From contig CAIZRG010000046.1 of NCBI GenBank assembly GCA_903935335.1, positions 1 through 64,000 of the forward strand: a DNA stretch of 64,000 bases, in the 5' to 3' direction. Every line of letters starts with the position of its first letter. Position 1 is the stretch's first letter. The notes beneath the pieces were generated by a model. The model was given only the letters and a program-made list of their open reading frames with translations, searched no databases and was not told the DNA's origin. The stretch comes from Oligoflexia bacterium. GTDB taxonomy: Bacteria; Bdellovibrionota; UBA1018. A program made the position numbers and the translations under genes. Shown here one piece after another: positions 1 to 10,074 of this stretch.

Positions 1-5
1 TAAAT

Positions 6-2153
6 TTATTTTCCAATTTCAAGTTTTACGTCCATATTAATCGATTTGCCTTCTTCGATTCTCACTTGGATTGTTTTTTCCATCCCTAGAACTTCGTTAG
101 TGAGTCGAATTGTATATAATCCAACTGGAAGTTTTTCGTTTTCAAGAGGGGTTTTTCTTTTCCAAGGGGTCCCTCCATCAAAAGGAATCATGGCATCGGA
201 GCTTGGGGTGGTATGTAAGGAGAGAAATCCAAAGCTTGCAGGTTCTAATTGAATGTCCATGAGCCATTCCTTGAGTCCACTCATTTGGTTTGAATCTAAG
301 TTAAATTCTCGTTTGAAAGTTTTAAAGTTTGATCTTTGAATGAGGAGTTCCAATGGGGTGTCTAAGGGAGCATAGATGGAAGGATTCTCAGGATTGATTT
401 TTTTTCCATTGAGTGAAATCAAGGGAGATCCACCTCCAGGAGTCAGGTTTAATTTGAGGAGGATTGATTTTTGTCCTGCTTGGACCGCCTCAGTGGATGC
501 CATTGATTTTTCCATAGAGAAAATAACTGGAATTGTTTTTTTCTCTCCTTTTTCAAGTGTGATCTCTTGTTCGAAAGTTCCTGCGGTGCCGGTGACACTG
601 ACTTGGAATGGAGTTCCAACATTGATTCCATTAATCGTTGCAGGAAGAGAATTTGCTACTTTTTTACCATTGATAGTGACGGTGACCTCTTTTTGATTCC
701 CTTGGAGTACGAGTCGAGCTTCACTTCCTCCAATCCAATCCCCCAGAATATCAGAAATGATAGGAACTTTGATTCCAAATTCAGGCCCAAAAATAGAGAT
801 CAGAACCAAAGCAGTGGAAGCCATCAGTATCATTTTGAAAGGATTTATAGGTTGTTTTTTTGAGTGAGAAACTCTTTGTTGAGGGATATTTTGGAGGTTG
901 AGTTTGCTTGTGTATGTCCCTCGCTCTGTTGCTCCAGTCCGTCGTTGGAATTCGGTGCTTCGAGGGGTAAACTTAGGGGTAGCTTCTACCTCAACTTTTG
1001 AGCTTAAGTCTGCCTTAAGGTTTTCTAGTGAGAACTCTTGAGTGCCTCTAGGTGAATCTTTTTGCATTCGGTGGCCATCGACGAGAGTCATCTCGTCCTT
1101 TGAATTTGAGGAAGATGAACTTTCACTTGAGGACTCAAGCGTGTATTGACTATCTATGGCCAAAAGATTCTCCACTTTATCATTCAGCTTTTGGATTAGT
1201 TTTCGATCTTCAACAATCTCTCCCTTAAAGAGATCTTTTGCGTAGTAAGAAAGATCAGAGGGGTTAAACTCGGGTGAAAAGGCATAGAGAAATTTGTGAA
1301 GTGCTCGTTGAAGTTCTTCAGCCGTTTGGAACCGATTTTCTCTTTGCTTAGTCAAAGTCTTAAGGACAATCGTATCTAATTCTTTTGGGATCTTGGGGTT
1401 GAGGGTTGAAGGAGGTTTGACATAAGTTTGACAGCTTTCAATGAGTTTTAGGACGGCTAGATCATTTTCTCCAGCAAAGAGTTTTTTACCTGTCAGAATT
1501 TCCCATAGCACCGCACCGAGTGCAAAAATATCACTTCGACCGTCTAGAGTCTCTCCGCTGATTTGTTCAGGAGAGAGGTAACTGGGCTTGCCTTTGATGA
1601 CACCTGCTCGGGTGGATTCGACATTGGTAGTTGCCTTTGCAATTCCAAAGTCAATCACTTTAACATTTCCTTCAAATGAAATCAGGATGTTTTGTGGACT
1701 AATATCTCGGTGAACAATATTCAAAGGTTCCCCTGATATCTTGTCTTTGAAACTATGGGCGTAATGAAGACCTGACGCAGCTTGTTCAATGATATGGGTG
1801 GCTAGCTCAACCGGGAACGTTTGCTTGTTTTCAGAAAAGCGTTGCATAAACTGCCTAAGGCTTTTTCCATCAACCAGTTCCATGGCAATATAGGGTTGTT
1901 GCTGTTCCTCTCCAAAATCATAAAGTTGAACGATATTCGGGTGATTAAAGCCCATGGTGACCTTAATCTCTGATTTAAACATTTGAAGAAACTCAGCATT
2001 AGCTCCGTACCCAGCTTGGATTCTTTTGATGACCATGAGGCGCCCAGCACCATCTGCAGAGGCTAAGCGGGCCCGATAGATTTCGGCCATGCCACCTTGT
2101 GCAATCTGGTCCAGTAAAAAATATCGCCCAAACTTCTTTAGACCTTCACCCAT
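6..2153 (-). CDS. Ser/Thr protein kinase, membrane-anchored, PEGA-like tail
   Basis: Eukaryotic-type kinase of 715 residues. The cytoplasmic kinase domain (about 10-290) has all key elements: glycine-rich loop near 17-28, K43, E62, HRD 148-150 with N155, DFG 168-170 and SPEQ at 194-197. A low-complexity Ser-rich linker follows, then one membrane segment near 440-458. The periplasmic part resembles PEGA-type beta repeats, which may contact envelope polymers (family knowledge). The ATG is preceded by AGAAGG at good spacing. It heads a signalling cluster with an OmpR-type regulator, an HD-GYP protein and a SpoIIE-like phosphatase. Its substrate cannot be told from sequence. Confidence 0.93.
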   Translation of the reverse strand: MGEGLKKFGRYFLLDQIAQGGMAEIYRARLASADGAGRLMVIKRIQAGYGANAEFLQMFKSEIKVTMGFNHPNIVQLYDFGEEQQQPYIAMELVDGKSLRQFMQRFSENKQTFPVELATHIIEQAASGLHYAHSFKDKISGEPLNIVHRDISPQNILISFEGNVKVIDFGIAKATTNVESTRAGVIKGKPSYLSPEQISGETLDGRSDIFALGAVLWEILTGKKLFAGENDLAVLKLIESCQTYVKPPSTLNPKIPKELDTIVLKTLTKQRENRFQTAEELQRALHKFLYAFSPEFNPSDLSYYAKDLFKGEIVEDRKLIQKLNDKVENLLAIDSQYTLESSSESSSSSNSKDEMTLVDGHRMQKDSPRGTQEFSLENLKADLSSKVEVEATPKFTPRSTEFQRRTGATERGTYTSKLNLQNIPQQRVSHSKKQPINPFKMILMASTALVLISIFGPEFGIKVPIISDILGDWIGGSEARLVLQGNQKEVTVTINGKKVANSLPATINGINVGTPFQVSVTGTAGTFEQEITLEKGEKKTIPVIFSMEKSMASTEAVQAGQKSILLKLNLTPGGGSPLISLNGKKINPENPSIYAPLDTPLELLIQRSNFKTFKREFNLDSNQMSGLKEWLMDIQLEPASFGFLSLHTTPSSDAMIPFDGGTPWKRKTPLENEKLPVGLYTIRLTNEVLGMEKTIQVRIEEGKSINMDVKLEIGK

Positions 2154-2232
2154 TTTGCTTTACCTTCTCAAGATAGAATCGGAATGTAATTGCTGAATAT
2201 CAATTAAAATCTAAAGACTCACTCAGTCAATT

Positions 2233-2910
2233 CTAAGGTTCATATTGGTAGCCAATTCCATAGACAGATAAAATGTGTTTGGATAGGGATGGTATTTTTT
2301 TTCGGATTGCTCGAATATGAACATCGATCGTTCGGTCTTGGGTTTGAGTGGAGTGATCTCTCCATACTTCTTTTAGAATAGCCTCCCTTGAAACCACTGA
2401 TCCTGATTTTAAGACCAAAAGTCTGAGAATATCATGCTCTGTGAGAGTGAGTTCTATTTTTTTTCCTTCAAAGGTGATTTCTCGATTGGATTGATCAATT
2501 TTTAATTCCCCTGAAACAATTATAGAAGTGATTTCATCTTGGGTTTTTCTGAGTCTAGTTTGAATTCGCGCTAAGAACTCTTTGTAGTTAAAAGGCTGAG
2601 AAATATAGTCATCTGCACCCTGAGCAAATCCTTGGGTAATGTCTTGGATACTGGTTTTAGTTGAAAGAATAATGATTGGAATTCGATTTGTTTTTTCATC
2701 TTTCTTAAGAAGGTTACACACATCATATCCACTGAGAACAGGAAGTAAAATATCAAGTAAAATCAAATCAGGTGAACGATTCCTGGCGTATTCTATCCCA
2801 ATCACCCCGTTGTCTGCAGTTAAGACTACAAAATCCTTTCCCAGTTTAGCTTCAAGAAACTTTCGGGTATCTGCGTTATCTTCAATAATAAGAATTTTTG
2901 ATTTTCCCAT
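2233..2910 (-). CDS. OmpR/PhoB-family response regulator
   Basis: 225 residues: a receiver domain (about 5-118) and a C-terminal winged-helix DNA-binding domain (about 130-225, ending VYGIGYQYEP as is typical). The acidic pocket E10/D11 and phospho-acceptor D53 are present. The invariant lysine that normally precedes the proline of the KPF motif is glutamine here (ISQPF, Q105), so phosphorylation switching may be altered. No histidine kinase lies next to it; the nearest signalling genes are the Ser/Thr kinase on one side and the HD-GYP gene on the other, all on the same strand. Targets are unknown. Confidence 0.92.
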   Translation of the reverse strand: MGKSKILIIEDNADTRKFLEAKLGKDFVVLTADNGVIGIEYARNRSPDLILLDILLPVLSGYDVCNLLKKDEKTNRIPIIILSTKTSIQDITQGFAQGADDYISQPFNYKEFLARIQTRLRKTQDEITSIIVSGELKIDQSNREITFEGKKIELTLTEHDILRLLVLKSGSVVSREAILKEVWRDHSTQTQDRTIDVHIRAIRKKIPSLSKHILSVYGIGYQYEP

Positions 2911-3006
2911 AAATTATAGATATCTAAACTAGTTTATCATAGAGTTGTCTTTAGGCTCAATAGTTGTTCAATAAGTTTTAAAAACTAATTATATTCGAAT
3001 CTAGGG

Positions 3007-3654
3007 TTAAGCAGCTCGTTTGAAGTGGGTAGCTACAAATGATTCTGTAATCTCTTCTTCTAGGTCGCCCCATTGAGGATGGGCTTTGACAAAGATTTCT
3101 ACTAATTTCTCATCAAATTGGCGACCTGAAAATTGTTTCAGTTCTTTATAGGCAAATTCATTGCCTCTGCTTTTTCGGTAGGGTCGATTAGTGGTTATAG
3201 CGTCAAAAGTATCAGCAATTAAAATGACACGAGCCATGAGAGGGATTCGGTTGCCTGTAATTCCATGAGGATAGCCTTTGCCATCTATTCTTTCGTGATG
3301 ATAAAGAATGCCTGGAATGAGTGATTTAAAAAAAGGAATCATAGTTAAAGGTTCAATGATTTCAGCGCTTTTGGTGGGGTGTGTTTTCATGATGGTCTCT
3401 TCTTCTTTAGTGAGCTTGCCTGGCTTAAGCAGAATTCTGTCTGGTATTCCAATTTTTCCTAAATCATGGAATAAGCTTGAGAATTCAATGATTTTCTGTT
3501 CCTTTTCACTCAATCCTGCAGATTTTGCCAGGAGTTTGGAGTTGCGTGCTACGCGATAGCAATGACCATAAGTATAGGGGTCCCTTTCTCGTAAGGCTTT
3601 GAGTAAAGAGTTGGCTAGTGTTTCTGCCCACTCTGGAATTCCATCCCCCGTCAT
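3007..3654 (-). CDS. HD-GYP domain protein, probable cyclic-di-GMP phosphodiesterase
   Basis: Compact 215-residue protein that is almost entirely an HD-GYP domain. The HD pair is in FHDLGKIGIPD and the second metal/GYP motif in YHHERIDGKGYP; a later conserved Asp (ADTFDA) is also present, so hydrolysis of c-di-GMP is expected. There is no receiver or sensory domain, so input must come from a partner. I chose the ATG at 3654 because AGGAGA lies about six bases upstream; an in-frame TTG at 3672 would lengthen it by six residues. It lies divergent from the outer-membrane protein gene. Confidence 0.9.
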   Translation of the reverse strand: MTGDGIPEWAETLANSLLKALRERDPYTYGHCYRVARNSKLLAKSAGLSEKEQKIIEFSSLFHDLGKIGIPDRILLKPGKLTKEEETIMKTHPTKSAEIIEPLTMIPFFKSLIPGILYHHERIDGKGYPHGITGNRIPLMARVILIADTFDAITTNRPYRKSRGNEFAYKELKQFSGRQFDEKLVEIFVKAHPQWGDLEEEITESFVATHFKRAA

Positions 3655-3781
3655 CTTAGATCTCCTATTCAATATAGAATTATATATCTCTATCTTTCTA
3701 GTTTATCGGAAAAGCGGAAGACCGCTGAAATAAATTATTTAATCTTATAAAACTATTCATATTTTTTCCGATTCATTATCT

Positions 3782-4894
3782 ATGGGTCTATTCAGGAAGA
3801 GAAAATTTTTGATTTTCCTTGGGAGAGGGGGTTTTTGTTTATCTCTTTTTTTGAATGAATTATCTTATGCACGTCAAGATATTGTTCCAGGATCTAGGTA
3901 CACTTCAGCAAGAGCTGCTGGGTTGGGAGATGCCTACATTTCTTTAGGGGATGATGCACCTTCTGGTTTGTTTTATAACCCTGCGTCTTTGGGAAGAATT
4001 CGGAAATTTGTTGTTGAGCCGATTAATTTTTCAGTTTCTGCGAATAGTGGATTTGTCAAAATTGCAGATCCGAATGCTTATAAAGTCACTGATTTAAGCT
4101 CCTATGCTCCTGTTGTTAATCAGCATTCTGGTCAGCGTTCTGGGATGGGAGGTGGGTTGGTCTCGAGTTTGGCTTTTCCAGGGTTTGCCTTGGGTGTTTT
4201 AGCAGAGACCCATGTTTCGGCTTTAGGAAATGGTGATAATACGCTTAATTATCAGAGTCTTTATCAGCTCATCCCCGCTTTTGGGAGTGGGTTTCGCTTT
4301 TTTCAGGGTATAATCCGGGTGGGATACTCACTTCAGTGGGTGAACCAGGCTCAAGGAAATCAGACGGTATCTGTGGATGGAGATTTAGGATATAATCAAA
4401 ATTTAAAGCAGGGCTCAGGTTTGTCTCATACCTTGGGACTTGCGCTGACCCTTCCTGTGCGCTACCTTCCAATGTTTGATGTTGTTGTGAGAAATGTAAT
4501 GAACACCTCTTATCAGTTTCCCTCTCTTTACTCCTTCACCCAGAGTTCCACTGGATTTCCAGACTCAGAGCCCATGACTGTAGATGTGGCGTTTAGTCTT
4601 CATCCTCGATTGGGACGGGGAGTTCTGATGAATCTGATTCTTCAAGAGCGGGATATGACTAATCGGTCAGGAATCGGTTTTTTATTTCATTTTGCGGCAG
4701 GGATGGAGCTTTCATTTCGGGATAAAGTTTTTTTGCGTGGAGGATGGCGTGGGGGATATTTTTCGGCTGGTTTAGGTTTAAAGGGGCGTGGAGCAGAAAT
4801 GTCTTTGGCTTTGTTTACGGAAAATGTAGGAACAAGTTCTCAGAAGCAAGGTGATACCTCCTGCCTGTTCCAATACCAAATCCGAACCTATTAG
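3782..4894 (+). CDS. Predicted outer-membrane beta-barrel protein (PorV/UPF0164-like)
   Basis: 370 residues with a basic N-terminus and a hydrophobic leader ending near SYA, then a mature start typical of PorV/UPF0164-like proteins: SARAAGLGDAYISLGDD followed by FYNPASLG. The rest alternates polar and aromatic or hydrophobic residues as in beta-barrels and ends with an aromatic (QIRTY). It should sit in the outer membrane. Relatives work in secretion or hydrophobic-compound uptake, but this member cannot be assigned. The start ATG lacks a clear ribosome site. The SpoIIE-like gene follows 17 bases downstream. Confidence 0.72.
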   Translation: MGLFRKRKFLIFLGRGGFCLSLFLNELSYARQDIVPGSRYTSARAAGLGDAYISLGDDAPSGLFYNPASLGRIRKFVVEPINFSVSANSGFVKIADPNAYKVTDLSSYAPVVNQHSGQRSGMGGGLVSSLAFPGFALGVLAETHVSALGNGDNTLNYQSLYQLIPAFGSGFRFFQGIIRVGYSLQWVNQAQGNQTVSVDGDLGYNQNLKQGSGLSHTLGLALTLPVRYLPMFDVVVRNVMNTSYQFPSLYSFTQSSTGFPDSEPMTVDVAFSLHPRLGRGVLMNLILQERDMTNRSGIGFLFHFAAGMELSFRDKVFLRGGWRGGYFSAGLGLKGRGAEMSLALFTENVGTSSQKQGDTSCLFQYQIRTY

Positions 4895-4911
4895 GTAGGG
4901 AGAGAGTCGGG

Positions 4912-6129
4912 ATGAAACTCAGTGTCACTGTTTGTGCTCGCAGCCAAGAGCAAGAAGAAAAATGGGCTCAGGATTTAATCCTCTGTCTCCAAGGAAAAGT
5001 TGATTTTGAGATCAGTCTTGCATCTTTAAATTCAAAGAAATCAAATTTAAAACCTATTCTGATTCTTGATTCAAAGATGGATCAGATTGAAAAATTTCTT
5101 AAAAAAATAGATCGAAGACAGCACGCTCTTTTTTTAGTGGTAGATGATCGATCGTCTTATCCAGAACTCTTGGTTAAAAACCAGGTCGATGATCTCATTT
5201 TTTTTCCGTTTCGAGCCTTAGAGGTGATGAGTAAATTTCGATTTCTTGAAAAAATTCAGATGTGGAATGAAGTCAGTGAGTTAAATTCGTCTTTTTCTGA
5301 AATCATTCAAAGATTAACAGATGATTTTTCTTTAGCAGAACGACTTCAGAAAGCCAATCTTCCTAAAAAATTTGAGTCGATTCAAGGATTTAAAATTGCA
5401 AGCCGTTACCTTGCTGGAGTTCAACCCGGAGGCAACTATTTTGACTTGATTCAATCACCCGAGGGAGATTACCTTTCATGGTTGTTCACGGATTCTTCTA
5501 CATACGGTCTTTCTGCTGCTGTCTTATCAACACTGATGAGAGTCGGTATGAAAGTCTCTGGACAAAAAATGGAGAACTCCAGGGAGATTGCTGAAGCTGT
5601 GGGTCTCATTTATGATGATCTTGCATTGACTCTCAAGGAGAATGATCATCTCTCTCTTTTTTATGGTGTTTTTTCACGTCATGACCAACGGTTTCGATTC
5701 TTGAATCTTGGAAACTCAAGATTATTTTATTTTTCTTTGGGGCAAGGGGTTAAAAAACTAGAGAGTCAAGGAGGGGTTCTCTCTCGACTCTCTGGGTTCA
5801 CTCCATTTCCAGTAGGAGAAATTCAGTTCAGTCCTCTGGATCGGATGATCTTGTGTTCACGTGGAGTGATCGAAGGAGTAGGTGGGGAAGTCAAGCTTTT
5901 GAAGATCATCGATTCAGTAAAAAATTCTAACGGAGATGAACTTCCAGAGGGTGTAGATACATTAAACGAAATCGTGTACCAAATTAAATCTCATTTGTCA
6001 GATCAAGTTGCAGATAAAATGGCAGATCAAGGTGATTTACCTAAAAGCGATTGTACAGTGATTTTGATCGATGTTGACTCTTCCGTCGTTCAATTGGGAA
6101 CTAAGTTGCAAAAGCCTGCTGCAACTTAG
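4912..6129 (+). CDS. SpoIIE/RsbU-like PP2C phosphatase with N-terminal receiver-like region, possibly degenerate
   Basis: 405 residues. Residues about 1-115 look like a degenerate receiver fold (ILILDSKM, LFLVVDD, DDLIFFPF). A SpoIIE-type PPM domain occupies about 150-395, with the linker signature AERLQKANLP common in RsbU-like proteins. Metal-binding positions are only partly kept: the usual GGD is GGN (VQPGGNYFD), the usual DVSGHG is TDSSTYG, and the terminal DD is SD. It may therefore be a weak or dead phosphatase. It could counter the Ser/Thr kinase encoded nearby (inference). AGGGAGAG precedes the start and a hairpin terminator follows the stop. Confidence 0.8.
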   Translation: MKLSVTVCARSQEQEEKWAQDLILCLQGKVDFEISLASLNSKKSNLKPILILDSKMDQIEKFLKKIDRRQHALFLVVDDRSSYPELLVKNQVDDLIFFPFRALEVMSKFRFLEKIQMWNEVSELNSSFSEIIQRLTDDFSLAERLQKANLPKKFESIQGFKIASRYLAGVQPGGNYFDLIQSPEGDYLSWLFTDSSTYGLSAAVLSTLMRVGMKVSGQKMENSREIAEAVGLIYDDLALTLKENDHLSLFYGVFSRHDQRFRFLNLGNSRLFYFSLGQGVKKLESQGGVLSRLSGFTPFPVGEIQFSPLDRMILCSRGVIEGVGGEVKLLKIIDSVKNSNGDELPEGVDTLNEIVYQIKSHLSDQVADKMADQGDLPKSDCTVILIDVDSSVVQLGTKLQKPAAT

Positions 6130-6153
6130 CCGGAAATTGAGGAACTCATCTCT

Positions 6154-6172
6154 AAGAAGGCTACCTTCTTTT
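6154..6172 (+). terminator. Probable rho-independent terminator after the SpoIIE-like gene
   Basis: Seven-base perfect stem AAGAAGG / CCTTCTT with a CTA loop, followed by TTAATAAAA. It lies 25 bases after the stop codon and before the act operon, separating the two transcription units. Confidence 0.55.
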
Positions 6173-6245
6173 AATAAAAAACAGTAGATACTTTGGTAGA
6201 TAAGAGCTAAGTACGTAAAAGATCAAAACAGCAAGTAGGTATATC

Positions 6246-6836
6246 ATGGTTTTCATCTTTGGGGCTCAGAAAAAGTTTGGTATCACGCTGCTCATATCTG
6301 CAGCTTTGTTTGTGATTGTTGGAATTATCAAGGTTTTCCCTTCCGCATCCCATCAAGGATATGCCCCTGAACAACCTATTCCTTTCAGCCATAAACGGCA
6401 TGTTGCAGAGCAAAAGATTCCCTGTCTTTATTGTCATTCTGAAGCTGAGAAATCCCGTCATGCAGGTGTGCCTGCTTTGAATGTGTGTATGAATTGTCAT
6501 TCTGTTGTGAAGGTGGATAGCCCCTATATTCAAAAGCTGAAAAAAGCATTTTCAGAAGGAAAACCGATTGAATGGGTGAGGGTGCATGAGCTTCCTGATC
6601 ACGTTTATTTTTCACATAAAAGGCATTTAGCAAAGGGAGTCGCTTGTGAGACCTGTCACGGCAATGTGCAGGCAATGGTTCAGATCGAGCAGAAAGAGGC
6701 AATGACCATGGGTTGGTGTATGGAATGCCATCGTGGGCAAACGACTCCACAATATGTTTTGAAAAATATTTATCCGAAGCAGAAGGCTCCCCATGGGCCT
6801 GTTGCTCCAGTGAGTTGTAATACCTGCCATAATTAG
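6246..6836 (+). CDS. actA: Alternative Complex III subunit ActA, pentahaem cytochrome c
   Basis: 196 residues with one N-terminal membrane segment (about 10-30) and five CxxCH haem sites: CLYCH, CMNCH, CETCH, CMECH and CNTCH. This matches the pentahaem ActA of Alternative Complex III, a quinol-oxidising complex that replaces cytochrome bc1. The haem domain faces the periplasm and relays electrons to ActE or the oxidase (family knowledge). It is the first gene of actABCDEF and follows a terminator, so its promoter should be in 6173-6245. The ribosome site is weak (AGTAGGT). Confidence 0.95.
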   Translation: MVFIFGAQKKFGITLLISAALFVIVGIIKVFPSASHQGYAPEQPIPFSHKRHVAEQKIPCLYCHSEAEKSRHAGVPALNVCMNCHSVVKVDSPYIQKLKKAFSEGKPIEWVRVHELPDHVYFSHKRHLAKGVACETCHGNVQAMVQIEQKEAMTMGWCMECHRGQTTPQYVLKNIYPKQKAPHGPVAPVSCNTCHN

Positions 6837-6876
6837 AGGAATTTAAGATAGACCGTTTGAAGTAGAGAAAGAGTTT

Positions 6877-9800
6877 ATGGACCATCATCAACAAAATGAA
6901 GAACCCCAGAAAAATGATGAATTAAAAGGATTTGTTCCCCCTCGACATTGGATTGGACCTGAGGAACTGGATGCTTCTTATTGGCAGAATCCGCAGGTTC
7001 AGGAAAAACGAGGTCAAGAATTTTTTGAAAAGCCACTCGAATGGATGGATCAGAAGCTGAAATCTGACCAAACCGGTTTGGCTCGGAGAGAGTTTTTGAC
7101 TTTGATGGGAGCCAGTATCGCAATGGCTAGCCTATCTTGCACTCGAAGACCGGTTCATAAAATCATTCCTTATGTCGTGAAACCTGAGCAGATGACCTTG
7201 GGCGTACCCAGCTGGTATGCCTCTACATGTCAAGAGTGTTCGACAGGGTGTGGAGTTTTGGTAAAGACTCGAGAAGGACGTCCAATCAAGTTAGAAGGGA
7301 ACCCTGATCATCCTCTGAATCAAGGAGCTCTGTGTGCTCGGGGCCAAGCGTCGGTTCTTAATCTTTATGACCTCGATCGATTGAAGGCACCCGTGATTCG
7401 CTCTCGGAAAGAACACACTCAAAATGAGGTGTCTTGGAGCGAAGTTGATGCAAATTTGGTGAAACAATTCAAAGGTCTTGCTTCGGGTTTGGGTCGAGTT
7501 CGGGTTTTAACTTCGGGGATTCGGAGTGAGTCTACCCAAAGGTTAATTGATGATTTTTTAAACTCTTTTAGAGATGGGAAGCGGGTTGATTTTGAGCCAC
7601 TTGCTTTGACAGAAATTGCGGAGTCGCAGGAGCTTTCCTATGGGAATGCACTCACTCCTCTTTATCGATTTGATCAGGCGAATTTAATTCTTTCTTTGGG
7701 AGCCGATTTTTTGGGGAACTGGGTTTCTCCTGTGGAGCATGCACAAGCATGGTCAAAACGCCGAAAGTTGCAAGGTCAGAAACCTGCTCAAGCTCAGTTG
7801 TCCAAGCTGATTTGTTTTGAACCTACTCTGACCCTGACGGGTTCTAATGCAGATGAACGTTACCCTGTTCGACCGGGAGATGAGCTTAAAATTGCTTTAG
7901 GCTTGGCTCATCTGCTGATTTTAAAACAGAAAAGATCAGTCGAGCTGGCTAATGACCCTTTTGTTATTTCTTTACTTTCGCAATATCCGTTGGAGCGAGT
8001 TGCTTTAGAACTTGGGTTAGACCATGGTCTGAGCGAAGGGGGGTCACTTTTATTTCGGATTGCTGTCGATCTTTGGAATAATCGTGGAAAAAGTCTTGTC
8101 GTCAGTGGAAGTCTTCCATCTAAGACTCAGGATTCATTAGCTCTTCAAGTCATCACTAATTTGTTAAACTCCGTTCTTGGTAATGAGGGGAGTACTGTTG
8201 ATGGGATGTTGGGTTATACGCCTTCTCATAGTCGTTTTGCAGAGTTTTCTCAGTTGATTCAAGAGATGAAGGATGGGAAAGTAGATGCTTTGATTCTTTA
8301 TCGAACAAACCCCTTATACTCTTTGGCTGGAGCATTTCCAGGGTTAGCAGAGATTTTTCAGAAGGTTCCGCTCATCATTAGTGTTTCGGATCGGGTGGAT
8401 GAAACGGGTTTAGTCTCGGATTATGTTTTGCCTGATCATCATTACCTGGAAAATTGGGGAGATTCCAATCCACGTAAAAAAGTATATAGCTTACAGCAGC
8501 CTACGATTGCACCGATACATTCCACTCGTGCTTTCCAGGACTCTCTTTTGGTTTGGATGAAGCAGGGACAGTTCAAACAAAGCACCATGGTTTCGAATGC
8601 TGGGGATTGGCATGAATACCTTAAGAATCATTGGAAAGAGACTTATTATAAAGAAGCAGGATCTTCTGGATCTTTTGAGCAGTTTTGGGAAGCAACTTTG
8701 CGGGCAGGAGTTTTAAATCTTGCATCTTCTCAAGGCAATTTAGGAGCGTTACCGGGATCAAGATCTTTTAAAACAGATTCTTTAAAAAAATTGATGATTT
8801 CAGGCGGTTTAAACTCTAAAGACGTTTCTTTGGCTCTTTACGCAAAAATTTCGATGTATGATGGACGGAGTGCTAACAATCCTTGGTTGCAAGAGATGCC
8901 TGATCCCATTTCAACAGTGACCTGGGATAACTACTTAAATATCAGTCCTGCTCTGGCTAAAACTTTGGGTGTCAAGGGAGACGATGTGGTTGAGCTCCGA
9001 GCAGGAGAGGTGAAGGCCGAGTTACCTGTTTATATTCAGCCTGGACTTCATTCTCAAGTAGTCAGTGTGGCTTTGGGCTATGGCCGGCAGTCAGTGGGAA
9101 AAATTGGAAATCAAGCTGGGATCAATGTATTTCCTTTTATTCAGTCTAAGGGGCAACATTTAGTTTTTTCAGGTCAACCTGTTCAGATTCGAAAGACGGG
9201 GAAATTTTATAAATTAGCTGCGACTCAGTGGCATGGAGCGACTGAGAATAGACCGATCATCAATGATATTATTTTATCTCAGTACCGAAAAAATCCAAGT
9301 GCTGAGAAGCATACGGATCCTCATTTAAGATTGGAAGCAGTTCCATCGATTTGGCCTGCCCATGAATATAAGTCCTATCGTTGGGGTATGGCTATTGATT
9401 TGAACTCTTGTACAGGATGTGGAGCTTGTGTGATTGCCTGTCAAGCTGAGAACAATGTTCCAGTCGTAGGGCGGGAGCAGGTGAGGGTGAGTCGCCAAAT
9501 GCATTGGCTTAGGATTGACCGTTATTATTCAGGATCTCCAGCTCATCCTGATGTTGTTTTTCAGCCGATGCTTTGCCAGCACTGTGAAAATGCTCCGTGT
9601 GAAACAGTATGTCCTGTGTTGGCAACGGTCCATGATGATGAAGGTTTGAATGTTCAGATCTATAATCGATGTGTAGGAACTCGGTACTGTCAAAACAATT
9701 GCCCTTATAAGGTTCGACGATTTAATTTCTTTGATCATTGGAAGTCTTATGAAGGGACTATGAGTTTGGCTTGGAATCCTGATGTGACGGTGAGAACTCG

Positions 9801-10074
9801 CGGCATTATGGAAAAGTGTACCTTTTGCGTGCAAAGAATTAGAGATGCAAAAGATAAGGCTAAAGACGCAGGAGAAAAGGTGAAAGATGGCCAGTTTAAA
9901 ACAGCTTGCCAGCAGACTTGTCCGACAGAGGCTATTGTGTTTGGCGATATGAATGATCCGAATAGCCGTGTCTTTCGATTGAAGGAAAGTCCTCAAGCAT
10001 TTAGGGTGCTTGAAGTGTTAAATGCTAAGCCTTCCATTTCTTATATGACGAAGGTGAGGAACAAAGGTGATTAA
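6877..10074 (+). CDS. actB: Alternative Complex III subunit ActB, Fe-S / molybdopterin-fold protein
   Basis: 1065-residue fusion. An N-terminal extension precedes an internal Tat-like motif ([11 protein letters not shown], residues 70-80) and a lipobox-like ASLSC (Cys 88), the pattern of Tat-variant-translocated ActB. A molybdopterin-oxidoreductase fold follows; in ActB this domain is known to lack the cofactor. The C-terminal third is a ferredoxin-like part with four cysteine groups ([39 protein letters not shown] with CQQTC) for one 3Fe-4S and three 4Fe-4S clusters by homology. It forms the periplasmic electron wire of the complex. Its 3' end overlaps actC by eight bases. Confidence 0.95.
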   Translation: MDHHQQNEEPQKNDELKGFVPPRHWIGPEELDASYWQNPQVQEKRGQEFFEKPLEWMDQKLKSDQTGLARREFLTLMGASIAMASLSCTRRPVHKIIPYVVKPEQMTLGVPSWYASTCQECSTGCGVLVKTREGRPIKLEGNPDHPLNQGALCARGQASVLNLYDLDRLKAPVIRSRKEHTQNEVSWSEVDANLVKQFKGLASGLGRVRVLTSGIRSESTQRLIDDFLNSFRDGKRVDFEPLALTEIAESQELSYGNALTPLYRFDQANLILSLGADFLGNWVSPVEHAQAWSKRRKLQGQKPAQAQLSKLICFEPTLTLTGSNADERYPVRPGDELKIALGLAHLLILKQKRSVELANDPFVISLLSQYPLERVALELGLDHGLSEGGSLLFRIAVDLWNNRGKSLVVSGSLPSKTQDSLALQVITNLLNSVLGNEGSTVDGMLGYTPSHSRFAEFSQLIQEMKDGKVDALILYRTNPLYSLAGAFPGLAEIFQKVPLIISVSDRVDETGLVSDYVLPDHHYLENWGDSNPRKKVYSLQQPTIAPIHSTRAFQDSLLVWMKQGQFKQSTMVSNAGDWHEYLKNHWKETYYKEAGSSGSFEQFWEATLRAGVLNLASSQGNLGALPGSRSFKTDSLKKLMISGGLNSKDVSLALYAKISMYDGRSANNPWLQEMPDPISTVTWDNYLNISPALAKTLGVKGDDVVELRAGEVKAELPVYIQPGLHSQVVSVALGYGRQSVGKIGNQAGINVFPFIQSKGQHLVFSGQPVQIRKTGKFYKLAATQWHGATENRPIINDIILSQYRKNPSAEKHTDPHLRLEAVPSIWPAHEYKSYRWGMAIDLNSCTGCGACVIACQAENNVPVVGREQVRVSRQMHWLRIDRYYSGSPAHPDVVFQPMLCQHCENAPCETVCPVLATVHDDEGLNVQIYNRCVGTRYCQNNCPYKVRRFNFFDHWKSYEGTMSLAWNPDVTVRTRGIMEKCTFCVQRIRDAKDKAKDAGEKVKDGQFKTACQQTCPTEAIVFGDMNDPNSRVFRLKESPQAFRVLEVLNAKPSISYMTKVRNKGD

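Noticed and set aside
3700-3760. Possible sigma-28 promoter for the HD-GYP gene
   Set aside because: A TCCGATAA-like -10 is present but the base run 15 positions upstream does not match TAAA.
6877-10074. Catalytic molybdenum oxidoreductase
   Set aside because: The neighbours are actA and actCDEF, and ActB proteins of this complex are known not to bind the molybdenum cofactor.
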